Shown in pieces: positions 1 through 10,986 of a stretch of DNA of 64,000 nucleotides (its first letter is position 1; each line of letters opens with the position of its first letter). The DNA comes from Pseudoxanthomonas mexicana (lineage in GTDB: Bacteria > Pseudomonadota > Gammaproteobacteria > Xanthomonadales > Xanthomonadaceae), in NCBI RefSeq assembly GCF_001556105.1, contig NZ_LSIF01000083.1, positions 124,001 to 188,000 on the forward strand. Direction: 5' to 3'. A program made the translations under genes and the position numbers. The notes below the pieces were generated by a model. It had not been told where the DNA came from and did not search any database. It saw only the letters and a program-made list of their open reading frames with translations.

Positions 1-122
1 AAGGGCGCGACCGCGCCACGCCGATCCCGTTCGGACCCTATCTGGCGATCGCAGGCTGGATCGTCTTCTTCTGGGGCCAGCAGATCGTCGATGCGTACCT
101 GCAGTTCGCGGGCTTGAAGTAA
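1..122 (+). CDS. pilD: Prepilin peptidase / N-methyltransferase, C-terminal end (partial)
   Basis: Only the last 39 codons are present, read from base 3 to the TAA at 120-122. The visible peptide includes PIPFGPYLAIAGWI followed by a hydrophobic stretch and ends FAGLK. The motif IPFGPYLAIAG is typical of the last membrane helix of PilD/PulO-type peptidases, which cleave and methylate type IV prepilins at the inner membrane. The gene is followed 46 bases later by coaE on the same strand, the usual pilD-coaE order in Xanthomonadaceae. The identification rests on a short tail and the neighbour, so it is good but not certain. Confidence 0.8.
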   Translation, partial: GRDRATPIPFGPYLAIAGWIVFFWGQQIVDAYLQFAGLK

Positions 123-168
123 CCCGGCCGCGGGCTCAGGCCTGTGCGCGTGGCCGCATACTCTGCCC

Positions 169-792
169 ATGAGCGAGTACTTCATCGGAATGACCGGCGG
201 CATCGCCTCGGGCAAGAGCGCGCTGGAGAAGGCGTTCGCGGCGCACGGCATCGTCGTGGCCGATGCCGACCTGCTGGCCCGCGAGGTGGTGCAACCGGGC
301 ACATCTGCACTGGCCGCCGTGGTGGAACGATTCGGACGCGACGTGCTGCTGCCGGATGGCCAGTTGGACCGTACCGCCCTGCGCCAGCGGGTGTTCGGCA
401 ACGACGGGGAACGGCGGGCGCTGGAAGCCATCCTGCATCCCGCCATCCGCGCGCGCCTGCTGGAGATCTGCCAGCGTGCTGTCAGCCCGTATGCGATCGC
501 GGTGATCCCGCTGTTGACCGAAGGTGGTGGCCGGAGGACCTATCCCTGGCTGCGCCGCATCCTCGTGGTCGATACGCCAGCCGCGGTGCAGAAGGCGCGG
601 CTGATGCAGCGCGACGGCATCGACGAGGCATTGGCGGAGAAGATGATGGCGGCCCAGGCATCCCGGGCCGACCGGCTGGCGTTGGCCGACGACATTGTGG
701 TGAACGATGGCGGCATCGGCCATTTGCTAGATGCCGCGGATGCGCTGCATGCGCGCTATCTGGCGCTGGCCGCGGCAGCGTCCGCCACCTGA
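169..792 (+). CDS. coaE: Dephospho-CoA kinase
   Basis: This 207-residue protein catalyses the last step of coenzyme A synthesis, phosphorylating the 3'-hydroxyl of dephospho-CoA in the cytoplasm. A P-loop, GGIASGKS, lies at residues 10-17, followed by DADLLAREVVQPG, the substrate-side motif of the family. The length matches the usual ~200 residues. It sits just downstream of pilD, as in many gammaproteobacteria. The stop codon is 7 bases from the end of the convergent Nudix/ThiE gene and I see no terminator hairpin between them. Confidence 0.96.
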   Translation: MSEYFIGMTGGIASGKSALEKAFAAHGIVVADADLLAREVVQPGTSALAAVVERFGRDVLLPDGQLDRTALRQRVFGNDGERRALEAILHPAIRARLLEICQRAVSPYAIAVIPLLTEGGGRRTYPWLRRILVVDTPAAVQKARLMQRDGIDEALAEKMMAAQASRADRLALADDIVVNDGGIGHLLDAADALHARYLALAAAASAT

Positions 793-799
793 TCGAGCG

Positions 800-1747
800 T
801 CAGGCGCCCCACAGGCTGCGGATGGCGGCGATGCCCTGCGCACCGTGTCGACGCGCTTCGCTGATGTCGACCGGCGTCATGCCGCCGATGGCATAGATCG
901 GCAGTGAAACCCCCTCGCGCAGGCTGGCAAAGCCGGTCCATCCCAGCGGCGTGACGCCGGGATGGCTCTGGGTGGGATAGACGCTGCCGACCACGGCGAA
1001 GTCGCAGGCCAGCGCTTCGGCGCGCCGCAGATCCTCAGAGGTGTGGCAGGAGGCGCCGACGGGCTGGCCGGGTGGCAGTGGACGCCCCGTCAACTCCGCC
1101 AACTGGCCCGACCGCAGGTGTACGCCGACGCCCAATTCGCTGGCCAGCGCTACGTCGCCATTGAGCAGCACCTCGGCGCCCGCCTCACGGCACCGCGCTA
1201 CACCCTGCCGGGCCAGCGCCCGCCACGCTTCGTCGTCCGATTGGCGCGCACGCAGCTGGATGCGACGAATGCCCTGCGCCAACGCCTGCTCCAGCGCGGA
1301 CAGCCAGTGCGTGACCTCGCCGGGGTCGGGAGTGACGAGATAGCGGTCCGGCTGCAACAGCGCCGCGACGACCGGGCGGTCGGCAGGCGGCATGTCGTAA
1401 CGCATCAGTTTGTCGGGGGCGACCCAGGCCAGTGCCTGCCCTTCATGCCCGCGCGGCGTACCGGTCCAGCCCGTCAGGTGCCGCACCTCCAGGCACAGCC
1501 GCTTGTCGGGGTACTGCTGCGGGACGCTGATGAGGTGCTCGCCCACCCGCGCCTCTATGCCGAGTTCCTCGCGCAACTCCCGCACCAGCGCGTCTTCGGG
1601 CCGCTCCCCGGGTTCCTGTTTGCCGCCGGGAAACTCCCAGCGCCCGGCCAGGTCGCGCCCTTCCGTACGGCGGGCCAGCAGGATGCGGCCGCGCGCGTCG
1701 GTGATGACGGCAGCCATGACGTGGATGGAGCGCAGGGGCGTGAGCAT
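800..1747 (-). CDS. Nudix hydrolase (MutT-like) fused to a ThiE-like domain
   Basis: This is a 315-residue two-domain protein. Residues 42-64 form a complete Nudix box (G-x5-E-x7-REL-x-EELGI), as in MutT, which hydrolyses oxidised dGTP. From about residue 145 to the end there is a thiamine-phosphate-synthase-like barrel, with IQLRAR, LLNGDVALA, GVHLRSGQ, VGSVYPTQSHPG and YAIGGM. The fusion is a known proteobacterial architecture usually called Nudix family 8-oxo-dGTP diphosphatase. Whether the ThiE-like half is catalytic is not settled by the sequence. I chose the ATG at 1747 because upstream residues are low-complexity and antisense to secA. The gene lies just beyond the secA terminator, so it probably has its own promoter. 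Confidence 0.92.
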   Translation of the reverse strand: MLTPLRSIHVMAAVITDARGRILLARRTEGRDLAGRWEFPGGKQEPGERPEDALVRELREELGIEARVGEHLISVPQQYPDKRLCLEVRHLTGWTGTPRGHEGQALAWVAPDKLMRYDMPPADRPVVAALLQPDRYLVTPDPGEVTHWLSALEQALAQGIRRIQLRARQSDDEAWRALARQGVARCREAGAEVLLNGDVALASELGVGVHLRSGQLAELTGRPLPPGQPVGASCHTSEDLRRAEALACDFAVVGSVYPTQSHPGVTPLGWTGFASLREGVSLPIYAIGGMTPVDISEARRHGAQGIAAIRSLWGA

Positions 1748-1803
1748 GGAAGCAGCTTGCCGGGAACCGGCGGGTAGACGCAAATAGTCACCGACCCGAC
1801 CCA

Positions 1804-1834
1804 AAGAAAAAGCCGCGCAGTGCGCGGCCTTTTC
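1804..1834 (-). terminator. Rho-independent terminator after secA
   Basis: Read on the minus strand there is a GC-rich stem, GCCGCGCA pairing with TGCGCGGC across a very short loop, followed by TTTTTCTTT. It lies 23 bases beyond the secA stop and before the Nudix gene start. Confidence 0.85.
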
Positions 1835-1856
1835 CTTCAATCGAAGCGGTGATGCC

Positions 1857-4610
<2,754 letters not shown>

Positions 4611-4660
4611 GTAGGGAACCGGAAAGGAAAAGGACGCCGGGGCGGCGCAGCGTGTGCGGG

Positions 4661-4692
4661 CCCAAAACGAAACAGGGCGCAAGGCGCCCTGT
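4661..4692 (-). terminator. Rho-independent terminator after the M23 peptidase gene
   Basis: ACAGGGCGC and GCGCCCTGT form a 9-bp stem with a 3-base loop at 4672-4692. On the minus strand it is followed by TTTCGTTTT. It separates the M23 peptidase gene from secA. Confidence 0.75.
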
Positions 4693-4781
4693 CTGGCAAC
4701 ACCGTATTGTAGCTTGGGGCGCCGCCCGGGGAATCAAGGCGGGCCGTCAGACCACCCTGCCTCCGATTGGTTCCGCACGGC

Positions 4782-5732
4782 TCAGCCGCGGGTGACCTGC
4801 CCCACCGGCGTCGGGCCTTCGCCCAGGAACTTGCGCGGATTGACCACGCGCCCGTCTTCCCACACTTCGAAGTGCACATGCGCACCGGTCGAGCGTCCGG
4901 TCGAACCGGCCTTGGCCACTTCCTGGCCCACGCGGACCAGATCGCCGGCCCGCACGCTGAGGCGCGAGTTGTGCGCGTAGCGGGTGACGTAGCCGTTGCC
5001 GTGGTCGATGTCGATGACATTGCCGTAGCCACCCTTCACACCGGCGAAGCTGACCACGCCGTCGGCCACCGACAGCACGGGATCGCCCACACGGGCCTTG
5101 AAATCGATGCCCTTGTGGTTCTGCCCGCCGCCGCCGAACGGATCGGCGCGACCGCCGAAGCCGGAGGTGATGTAGCTGTTGGCGATCGGCAAGCGGCCGG
5201 GCGTCGCGTTCTTGTCCAGTTCGCGGTTGAACAGCAGCGCTTCCAGCACGGACAGCTGGCGGCCGGACGCGGCGAACTGCTGCTCCAGCTTGTCCACGCC
5301 ATCCTTCAGGTCGGCGGGCTTCATGTCGAAAGATACGTCGTTACCGCCGACGCCTACCGGCTCGTTGAAGTCGAATTCGCCGTCCTGCAACTGACCCACG
5401 CGGGTCAGGCGCTCACCCAGCGCGTTCAGGCGATTGGCCTGCGCCTGCAGTTCGCCCAGGCGCGCGGCCATGGCGTTGATTTCCTGCTGGGCACCGCGAC
5501 GGACCTGGTCCAGTTCGCCATCACGCTGCTCGGCCTTGGCCTGCAGCAACGACACCTGCGCCATGCCAGCAGCACTGCGGCCACCCACGCCAACCAGCAG
5601 ACCGGCAGCGACCAGCACCGCGGCGCTGGCCAGCGGACGTGCATGGAACGCGAGGCGGATGCGATAGGCACCATGGGCGGACGCGTGGGCCCACCAGGTG
5701 CGCGAATTGTTTACGATGGTCTTAAAGCTCAT
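4782..5732 (-). CDS. Membrane-anchored M23-family metallopeptidase
   Basis: This 316-residue protein has one N-terminal membrane segment (about residues 35-55), then an alpha-helical, probably coiled-coil stretch, then a LytM/M23 domain over roughly the last 130 residues. The domain contains NHKGIDF and GAHVHFEVWEDG, which carry the zinc ligands of glycyl-glycine-type endopeptidases, so the catalytic residues look intact rather than EnvC/NlpD-like and degenerate. The predicted role is cleavage of peptidoglycan cross-bridges in the periplasm. The start at 5732 (MSFKTIVNN) lies only 8 bases from the divergent dciA start. A weak GGA precedes it by five bases. The position beside secA is common in Xanthomonadaceae. 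Confidence 0.9.
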   Translation of the reverse strand: MSFKTIVNNSRTWWAHASAHGAYRIRLAFHARPLASAAVLVAAGLLVGVGGRSAAGMAQVSLLQAKAEQRDGELDQVRRGAQQEINAMAARLGELQAQANRLNALGERLTRVGQLQDGEFDFNEPVGVGGNDVSFDMKPADLKDGVDKLEQQFAASGRQLSVLEALLFNRELDKNATPGRLPIANSYITSGFGGRADPFGGGGQNHKGIDFKARVGDPVLSVADGVVSFAGVKGGYGNVIDIDHGNGYVTRYAHNSRLSVRAGDLVRVGQEVAKAGSTGRSTGAHVHFEVWEDGRVVNPRKFLGEGPTPVGQVTRG

Positions 5733-5740
5733 AAATTCCG

Positions 5741-6202
5741 ATGTCTGATTCGAAGCCCAAGCCGCGCCGTACCGGCACCGCGCAACCCGCACTCCAGGCT
5801 GCCATGACGGATGCCGCTACCGACCCGGTGCGTCGTGCCCTATGGCTCGACGCCTTGGAACAGCAGCTTCGCCCCTGCCTTCCGCCTGCCCTCGCGCCGC
5901 ATTGCCGATTGGCGAACGTGGCTGGCAAGCGGCTCGTTTTTATCGTCGATTCCCCGGTGTGGAACGCCCGGCTTCGCCTGGCGGCACCCGAATTGATCAA
6001 CGTGGCCCAATCCATCGGACTGGCGGTCACCGAAGTCACCACCAAGACAAGCCTCGCGCCGCCCCTAAAGCCTGCGCAGAACCCGGTCTTACCCGTATCG
6101 GAGGCATCCCGCAAAGGGCTGCAAGCGGCCCTCGACCTCCTGTCGGTCCCGGACTCCGCCGGCACCACTACCCCGAAGGGCGGTCATCGGAAACGGCGCT
6201 GA
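5741..6202 (+). CDS. dciA: DciA-like protein (DUF721), putative helicase loader
   Basis: This 153-residue protein has the DUF721 core from about residue 30 to 110 (DPVRRALWLDALEQQLRPCLP, HCRLANV, LVFIVDSPVWNARLR). Proteins of this family, named DciA, help load the replicative helicase DnaB in bacteria lacking DnaC. The C-terminal part is low complexity and basic (KGGHRKRR), as often seen. The start codon is 8 bases from that of the divergent M23 gene. I see no clear Shine-Dalgarno sequence, so a leaderless or very short leader transcript is possible. Confidence 0.85.
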   Translation: MSDSKPKPRRTGTAQPALQAAMTDAATDPVRRALWLDALEQQLRPCLPPALAPHCRLANVAGKRLVFIVDSPVWNARLRLAAPELINVAQSIGLAVTEVTTKTSLAPPLKPAQNPVLPVSEASRKGLQAALDLLSVPDSAGTTTPKGGHRKRR

Positions 6203-6409
6203 ATTTGACTCGGCCATCACGAAGGACGGGGCATGGTACCGGCCGCCACCGGTCGGGACGTTAGTCAAAAGTTAATAATTCGTTATGATTCAGGCCTAAA
6301 TCCGACTCGCGTCACACTTTCGCACAAGCGTAACCATTTGCGCGCCACCGCGTGATGCCGGTAGGAAACCGGTCGACAGCGTGATCACCGTCCTGTCCGG
6401 ACGGGCGTC
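6203..6409. other. Intergenic region between dciA and lpxC with an orphan promoter-like sequence
   Basis: This 207-base gap lies between two convergent genes. It contains an unusually AT-rich stretch at 6261-6298 with TATGAT at 6284-6289, preceded at 17 bases by a poor -35 (TTAGTC). If used it would drive plus-strand transcription towards the 3' end of lpxC, where no plus-strand gene starts. Downstream are two small hairpins, CCGGT-AGGAA-ACCGG near 6359-6373 and CCGTCC-TGTCC-GGACGG near 6389-6405, neither with a T-run. A small RNA is conceivable but unproven. Confidence 0.3.
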
Positions 6410-7324
6410 TCAGACCGCCAGTGCAGGCGTCGCGTAGGTGACCGGGGACGGCATGGCGCGGTCCTCGAAGGTCACTTCTTCCCAGGCCGAGGTCTCGGCC
6501 AACAGGGCGCGGACCAGCTTGTTGTTCAGTGCATGGCCCGACTTGAAGCCCTCATAGGCGCCCAGAATGGGCTTGCCGGCGAGGTAGAGGTCGCCGATGG
6601 CGTCGAGGATCTTGTGGCGGACGAATTCGTCCGCGTAGCGCAGGCCGTCTTCGTTCAGCACGCGGAACTCGTCCAGCACGATCGCGTTGTCCATGGAGCC
6701 GCCCAAGCCCAGGTTGCGCTCGCGCATGTATTCGAGGTCGCGCATGAAGCCGAACGTACGTGCGCGCGCGACTTCCTTGATGTAGGCGCCGGTGGAGAAA
6801 TCCACTTCCGCGCGCGATTGCGAGGCCGGGATCATCGGATGGTCGAACTTGACGGTAAAGCCCAGTTTGAAGCCGTCGTAGGGCTCGAAGCGCGCCACCT
6901 TGTCGCCGTCGGTGACTTCCACCGGACGGAGGATGCGGATGAAGCGCTTCGGTGCGTCCTGCTCGGCGATGCCGGCGGACTGGATCAGGAACACGAACGG
7001 ACCCGCGGAGCCGTCCATGATCGGCAGCTCGGCCGAGGACAGTTCCACATAGGCGTTGTCGACGCCGAGGCCGGCCATCGCCGACATCAGGTGCTCGACG
7101 GTCTGCACCTTGGCGCCTTCGCAGGTCAGGCCGGTGCACAGGGTGGTCTCGGTGACCAGCTCCGCACTCGCGGGAATCTCCACCACCGGCGCCAGATCGA
7201 TGCGCCGGAACACGATGCCGGTATCCACGGGCGCCGGGCGCAGGGTCATGTAGACCTTTTCACCACTGTGCAGCCCCACGCCCGTCGCGCGGATCACGTT
7301 CTTGAGGGTGCGTTGCTGGGCCAT
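6410..7324 (-). CDS. lpxC: UDP-3-O-acyl-N-acetylglucosamine deacetylase
   Basis: LpxC performs the committed step of lipid A synthesis, zinc-dependent deacetylation of UDP-3-O-acyl-GlcNAc. The 304-residue length is standard. The zinc-ligand motifs [11 protein letters not shown] and [17 protein letters not shown] are present. It is the last gene of the dcw direction, as in E. coli, but it is separated from ftsZ by 334 bases that hold a pair of REP-like hairpins and a plausible promoter of its own. In enterobacteria the protein level is set by FtsH proteolysis of the C-terminus, and the tail here, ending YATPALAV, is hydrophobic like those degrons. Confidence 0.97.
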   Translation of the reverse strand: MAQQRTLKNVIRATGVGLHSGEKVYMTLRPAPVDTGIVFRRIDLAPVVEIPASAELVTETTLCTGLTCEGAKVQTVEHLMSAMAGLGVDNAYVELSSAELPIMDGSAGPFVFLIQSAGIAEQDAPKRFIRILRPVEVTDGDKVARFEPYDGFKLGFTVKFDHPMIPASQSRAEVDFSTGAYIKEVARARTFGFMRDLEYMRERNLGLGGSMDNAIVLDEFRVLNEDGLRYADEFVRHKILDAIGDLYLAGKPILGAYEGFKSGHALNNKLVRALLAETSAWEEVTFEDRAMPSPVTYATPALAV

Positions 7325-7363
7325 GGGAGGAATCGCAGGTGGGGGGAACCTGAGCGGGCAGCG

Positions 7364-7392
7364 AGAATATCACGCAGACCACTGAATCTTAA
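7364..7392 (-). promoter_or_regulatory. Candidate lpxC promoter
   Basis: On the minus strand TTAAGA (7387-7392) and TATTCT (7364-7369) are separated by exactly 17 bases. This is a 4/6 plus 4/6 match to the sigma-70 consensus, about 40 bases before the lpxC start codon. No transcript evidence. Confidence 0.45.
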
Positions 7393-7513
7393 CGGAAGAA
7401 CCGGTCTGTCCCACCCCTGCAACAACGGTCTGCTAAGGCCGTCGGGAAAGGACTGCCGGGCCGGCGAAGGCCCGGCAGCGAAGGGACATGGCGATGGAAC
7501 GGCACATCGTTTA

Positions 7514-7552
7514 CCCCCTCCCCTGTTTACGGGGGAGGGTTGGGGTGGGGGC
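7514..7552 (+). repeat. REP-like palindromic repeat, copy A
   Basis: CCCTCCCC pairs with GGGGAGGG to form a hairpin, followed by a tail of the form TTGGGGTGGGGGC. The reverse complement of copy B at 7611-7648 aligns with it over the CGGGGGA-GG-TGGG-TGGGGGC part. The two copies face each other across 58 bases between ftsZ and lpxC, like the paired REP units called BIMEs. Confidence 0.7.
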
Positions 7553-7610
7553 AGGCCGAAGACCCGATTTCCGGTCCTTCGATGCGTTGCCAAAGATGTC
7601 GGCTCCGCTC

Positions 7611-7648
7611 GCCCCCATCCCAGCCTTCCCCCGCAAGCGGGGGAAGGA
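7611..7648 (-). repeat. REP-like palindromic repeat, copy B (inverted)
   Basis: TTCCCCCGC and GCGGGGGAA form a hairpin with a two-base loop, preceded by GCCCCCATCCCAGCC. It is the inverted partner of the copy at 7514-7552. It ends 10 bases beyond the ftsZ stop codon, so it would be transcribed at the 3' end of the ftsZ message and might stabilise or terminate it. It lacks a T-run. Confidence 0.7.
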
Positions 7649-7658
7649 ACACATCACA

Positions 7659-8885
7659 TCAGTCCGCCTGGCGGCGCAGGAACGCCGGGATGTCCAGGTA
7701 GTCCGACGGCAGCTCGGCCGACACCGGCGCGGACGCCGGGGCCGACGGCGCGGGCGAGGCCGAACCGCGGCGCAGGCCCAGGCCGCTGGTGGCGGCGCTG
7801 ATCGGATCCATCGAGAAACCGTCGTCGATCGGCATGCCGGTGGTGGCGTCGCGGACCAGCTTGATCGGCGCACGCATGGGCTCGCGCAGGTCGCCGCCAC
7901 GGCCGACCGGCTGGCGGGCGGCGTTGCGGTTCAGGCCGGTGGCCACCACGGTCACGCGCACTTCGTCCTGCATGTCCGGATCCAGCACGGTGCCGACGAC
8001 CACGGTCGCGTCTTCGGAGGCGAAGCCCTCGATGGTGCGGCCCACTTCGTCGAACTCGGCCATGGTGAAGTCCGGGCCGGCGGTGATGTTGACCAGGATG
8101 CCGTTGGCACCGTTGAGGTTGACGTCGTCCAGCAGCGGGTTCTGGATGGCGGCCTCGGCAGCGGCCTGCGCGCGGTCGTCGCCGCGGGCGGAGCCGGTGC
8201 CCATCATGGCCAGGCCCATTTCGCTCATCACGGTGCGCACGTCGGCGAAGTCGACGTTGATCAGGCCCGGACGCACGATCAGGTCGGCGATTCCCTGCAC
8301 CGCGCCGAGCAGCACGTCGTTGGCGGCGCGGAACGCCTGGATCATGGTGGCGTTACGGCCCAGCACGGTGATCAGCTTTTCATTCGGAATGGTGATCAGC
8401 GAGTCGCAGTGGTGGCTCAGTTCTTCGATGCCCTTCAGCGCGACCTGCATGCGGCGACGGCCTTCGAACGGGAACGGCTTGGTGACCACGGCGACGGTCA
8501 GGATGCCCATCTCCTTGGCGAGCTGCGCCACGACCGGCGCGGCGCCGGTACCGGTGCCGCCGCCCATGCCGGCGGTGATGAACACCATGTCGGCGCCGTC
8601 GAGGGCGTCGATGATGCGCTCGCGGTCCTCCAGAGCTGCTTGACGACCAACCTCCGGATTCGCGCCTGCGCCCAAGCCCTTGGTGACGTTGCTGCCCAGC
8701 TGCAGCTGCAGCTTGGCGCCGCAGTTCTTGATCGCCTGCGAATCGGTGTTGGCGGTGATGAACTCCACGCCGTCCACGCTGCCGTTGACCATGTGCGCCA
8801 CGGCGTTGCCGCCGCCGCCGCCCACGCCCACGACCTTGATCACCGCATTCGGGGCCATCTTTTCAACCAGTTCGAAATGTGCCAT
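7659..8885 (-). CDS. ftsZ: Cell division protein FtsZ
   Basis: FtsZ is the tubulin-like GTPase that polymerises into the division ring. The 408-residue protein has the glycine-rich start [12 protein letters not shown], the tubulin signature [10 protein letters not shown] and the T7-loop region [16 protein letters not shown] Pro/Ala/Ser linker leads to the C-terminal peptide [14 protein letters not shown], which in E. coli binds FtsA and ZipA. It lies 86 bases downstream of ftsA in the usual order. The 86-base gap is larger than any other gap between adjacent genes upstream in this cluster, which leaves room for an additional ftsZ promoter. Confidence 0.99.
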   Translation of the reverse strand: MAHFELVEKMAPNAVIKVVGVGGGGGNAVAHMVNGSVDGVEFITANTDSQAIKNCGAKLQLQLGSNVTKGLGAGANPEVGRQAALEDRERIIDALDGADMVFITAGMGGGTGTGAAPVVAQLAKEMGILTVAVVTKPFPFEGRRRMQVALKGIEELSHHCDSLITIPNEKLITVLGRNATMIQAFRAANDVLLGAVQGIADLIVRPGLINVDFADVRTVMSEMGLAMMGTGSARGDDRAQAAAEAAIQNPLLDDVNLNGANGILVNITAGPDFTMAEFDEVGRTIEGFASEDATVVVGTVLDPDMQDEVRVTVVATGLNRNAARQPVGRGGDLREPMRAPIKLVRDATTGMPIDDGFSMDPISAATSGLGLRRGSASPAPSAPASAPVSAELPSDYLDIPAFLRRQAD

Positions 8886-8971
8886 GTCCTTGTCCTCGTT
8901 TATTTAGTTATGTGGTGCTTGTTGGAACGAACGTCGTGACGCCTTCAACTTCGCGGTAGGTGTCGCCTCAC

Positions 8972-10207
8972 TCAGAACTCGCCGCGATACCAGTTCTGCA
9001 GTTTCTTGAACCAGCTGCCCGCCTTGCCCGTGGGCAGCGAGGGACGCCGGGGATGTTCGATCTGGCTGCCCATCAGCAGCAGGCCGACGCCGGTGGCATG
9101 CACCGGGTTGCCGACCACTTCGCCCAAGCCGGTGACGTGCTGCGGAATGCCGACGCGCACGGGCATCTGCAGCATCTCTTCGGCCAGCTCGACCACGCCT
9201 TCCATCTTCGCGGCGCCGCCGGTGAGCACCATGCCGGCGCGCACGCGCTCCTCGAAGCCGGAGCGGCGCAGTTCCGCCTGCACCATCTCGAAGATTTCCT
9301 CGTAGCGCTGCTGCACGGCCTGCGCCAGCGCATGGCGCGGCAGGCGGCGCGGCGGACGGTCGCCGACGCTCGGCACCTGGATGCTTTCTTCCGCCGTGGC
9401 CAGCTGCGCGAGTGCGCAGGCGTAGCGCACCTTGATCTGCTCGGCTTCCGGCGTCGGCGTGCGCAGCATGTGCGCGATGTCGTTGGTCACCTGGTCGCCG
9501 GCGATCGGCAGCGAGGCCGTATGGCAGATCGCGCCCTGCACGAACACCGCCAGGTCGGTGGTACCGGCGCCCATGTCGACCAGCACCACGCCGAGCTCGC
9601 GCTCGTCGCTGGTGAGCACGGCGACGCTGGAGGCCAGCGACGAGAAGATCAGGTCGTCGATCTGCAGGCCGCAGCGCTGCACGCACTTGCTGATGTTGGC
9701 GGCGGCGGACTGCGCACAGAACACCAGGTGCGCATCGACTTCCAGGCGCACGCCGGTCATGCCGACCGGATTGCGGATGCCTTCCTGCGAATTGTCCAGC
9801 TTGTACTCGCGCGGAATGGCGTGGAGGATCTTCTGGTCGGCCGGGATCGCGACCGCCTTCGCCGCTTCCAGCACGCGGTCCAGGTCGCCCCAGGTCACCT
9901 CGCCGTCGCGGATCGGCACGATGCCGGGCGAGTTGCGGCATTGCACGTGGTTGCCGGAGATCGAGGCGTACACCGATCGGATCTCGCAGCCGGCCATCAG
10001 CTCGGCTTCCTCGATCGCGCGCTGGATCGACTGCACGGTGGACTCGATATCGACCACGACGCCGCGCTTGAGGCCACGCGACTCGTGCGAGCCGATGCCG
10101 ATCACTTCGATCGGATTGCCCGGTGCGTACTCGCCGACCAGCGCCGTCACCTTGGAGGTGCCGATGTCCAGCCCCACGATCAGCGATTTGTCACCCTTGC
10201 GATTCAT
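8972..10207 (-). CDS. ftsA: Cell division protein FtsA
   Basis: FtsA is the actin-like ATPase that tethers FtsZ to the membrane and recruits later division proteins. The 411-residue chain begins LIVGLDIGTSKVTALVGE (phosphate-1 loop) and contains VDMGAGTTDLAVF (phosphate 2) and VLTGGAAKMEG. The last residues, SWFKKLQNWYRGEF, form the amphipathic membrane-targeting helix. The ATG overlaps the ftsQ stop codon as ATGA, so translation is probably coupled. Confidence 0.98.
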   Translation of the reverse strand: MNRKGDKSLIVGLDIGTSKVTALVGEYAPGNPIEVIGIGSHESRGLKRGVVVDIESTVQSIQRAIEEAELMAGCEIRSVYASISGNHVQCRNSPGIVPIRDGEVTWGDLDRVLEAAKAVAIPADQKILHAIPREYKLDNSQEGIRNPVGMTGVRLEVDAHLVFCAQSAAANISKCVQRCGLQIDDLIFSSLASSVAVLTSDERELGVVLVDMGAGTTDLAVFVQGAICHTASLPIAGDQVTNDIAHMLRTPTPEAEQIKVRYACALAQLATAEESIQVPSVGDRPPRRLPRHALAQAVQQRYEEIFEMVQAELRRSGFEERVRAGMVLTGGAAKMEGVVELAEEMLQMPVRVGIPQHVTGLGEVVGNPVHATGVGLLLMGSQIEHPRRPSLPTGKAGSWFKKLQNWYRGEF

Positions 10208-10986
10208 GTAATGCCCTGCAGAAGACGACCTGCGACCGCGATCGGCGCAGGCAATGGAGTCGGTGTGGCGGCCGGCGGCGGCGCTTTCGGTGCCTCGCCC
10301 CAGCTGAGGGCGAAGCCGTTGGTGTAACGCAGGTCCGCGCGCACCAGCGGCTGCGGCTGCGCGGCGAGCAGCTGCGGCAGCATCCGTGCGAAGCGGCCCA
10401 GGCGCGGACGCGCATCGGTACGCCCGACCACGACCTGCGTGCCATTGCCCAGCAGCAGCGACCAGCTGCCGCGGGCGTCCATCACCAGCGTGGTGACGTC
10501 CAGGCCCATCGGGGCGAACAACTGGCGCGATTCGTTGTAGAGCGCGGTCACTTCCTGCACCTGCGACTCCGGGCCGCCCAGCTGCGGCAGGTCCAGGCCG
10601 ACGAGCTCCTTCGGCATCGGGAACAGGCGGCCGTGCTCGGACAGCAGCTTGTCGTTGCCCCAGCGCGCAAACGGCTTGTGTTCGGTGATGCGGACTTCCA
10701 GCACGTCCGGCCAGCGCTTGCGCACGTCGGCACGCTCCACCCACGCCAGCTGCTCGACCGCATGCTTGGCGTCATCCAGCTGCACGGCGAAGAAGCCGCG
10801 GCGTGCGTACGGCAGCACCGTCGCCTGCAACTGCGCGGGATCCACGCGCGCCAGTTCGCCCTGCACGCGCAGGCGCGACAGCGGCCAGCGATCCGCGCCG
10901 ATCCAGCCGTTGACCACGGCCACGACCGGCAGCGCCACCAGCGCCAGCGCGATCAGCCAGGTCAGGATGCGCAGGGCGGCGTTCAT
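10204..10986 (-). CDS. ftsQ: Cell division protein FtsQ
   Basis: FtsQ is a bitopic divisome protein that links early and late proteins through FtsB and FtsL. The 260 residues comprise a short cytoplasmic N-terminus, one membrane helix (about residues 8-28) and a POTRA domain starting near LSRLRVQGELARVDP, followed by the FtsQ beta domain. The tail is Pro/Ala-rich. The start overlaps the ddlB stop as TGATG and the stop overlaps ftsA as ATGA. Confidence 0.95.
   Translation of the reverse strand: MNAALRILTWLIALALVALPVVAVVNGWIGADRWPLSRLRVQGELARVDPAQLQATVLPYARRGFFAVQLDDAKHAVEQLAWVERADVRKRWPDVLEVRITEHKPFARWGNDKLLSEHGRLFPMPKELVGLDLPQLGGPESQVQEVTALYNESRQLFAPMGLDVTTLVMDARGSWSLLLGNGTQVVVGRTDARPRLGRFARMLPQLLAAQPQPLVRADLRYTNGFALSWGEAPKAPPPAATPTPLPAPIAVAGRLLQGIT

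Noticed and set aside
6353..6405. Hairpins beyond lpxC considered as its terminator
   Set aside because: Stems are only 5-6 bp and no T-run follows on the minus strand, so I did not call a terminator.
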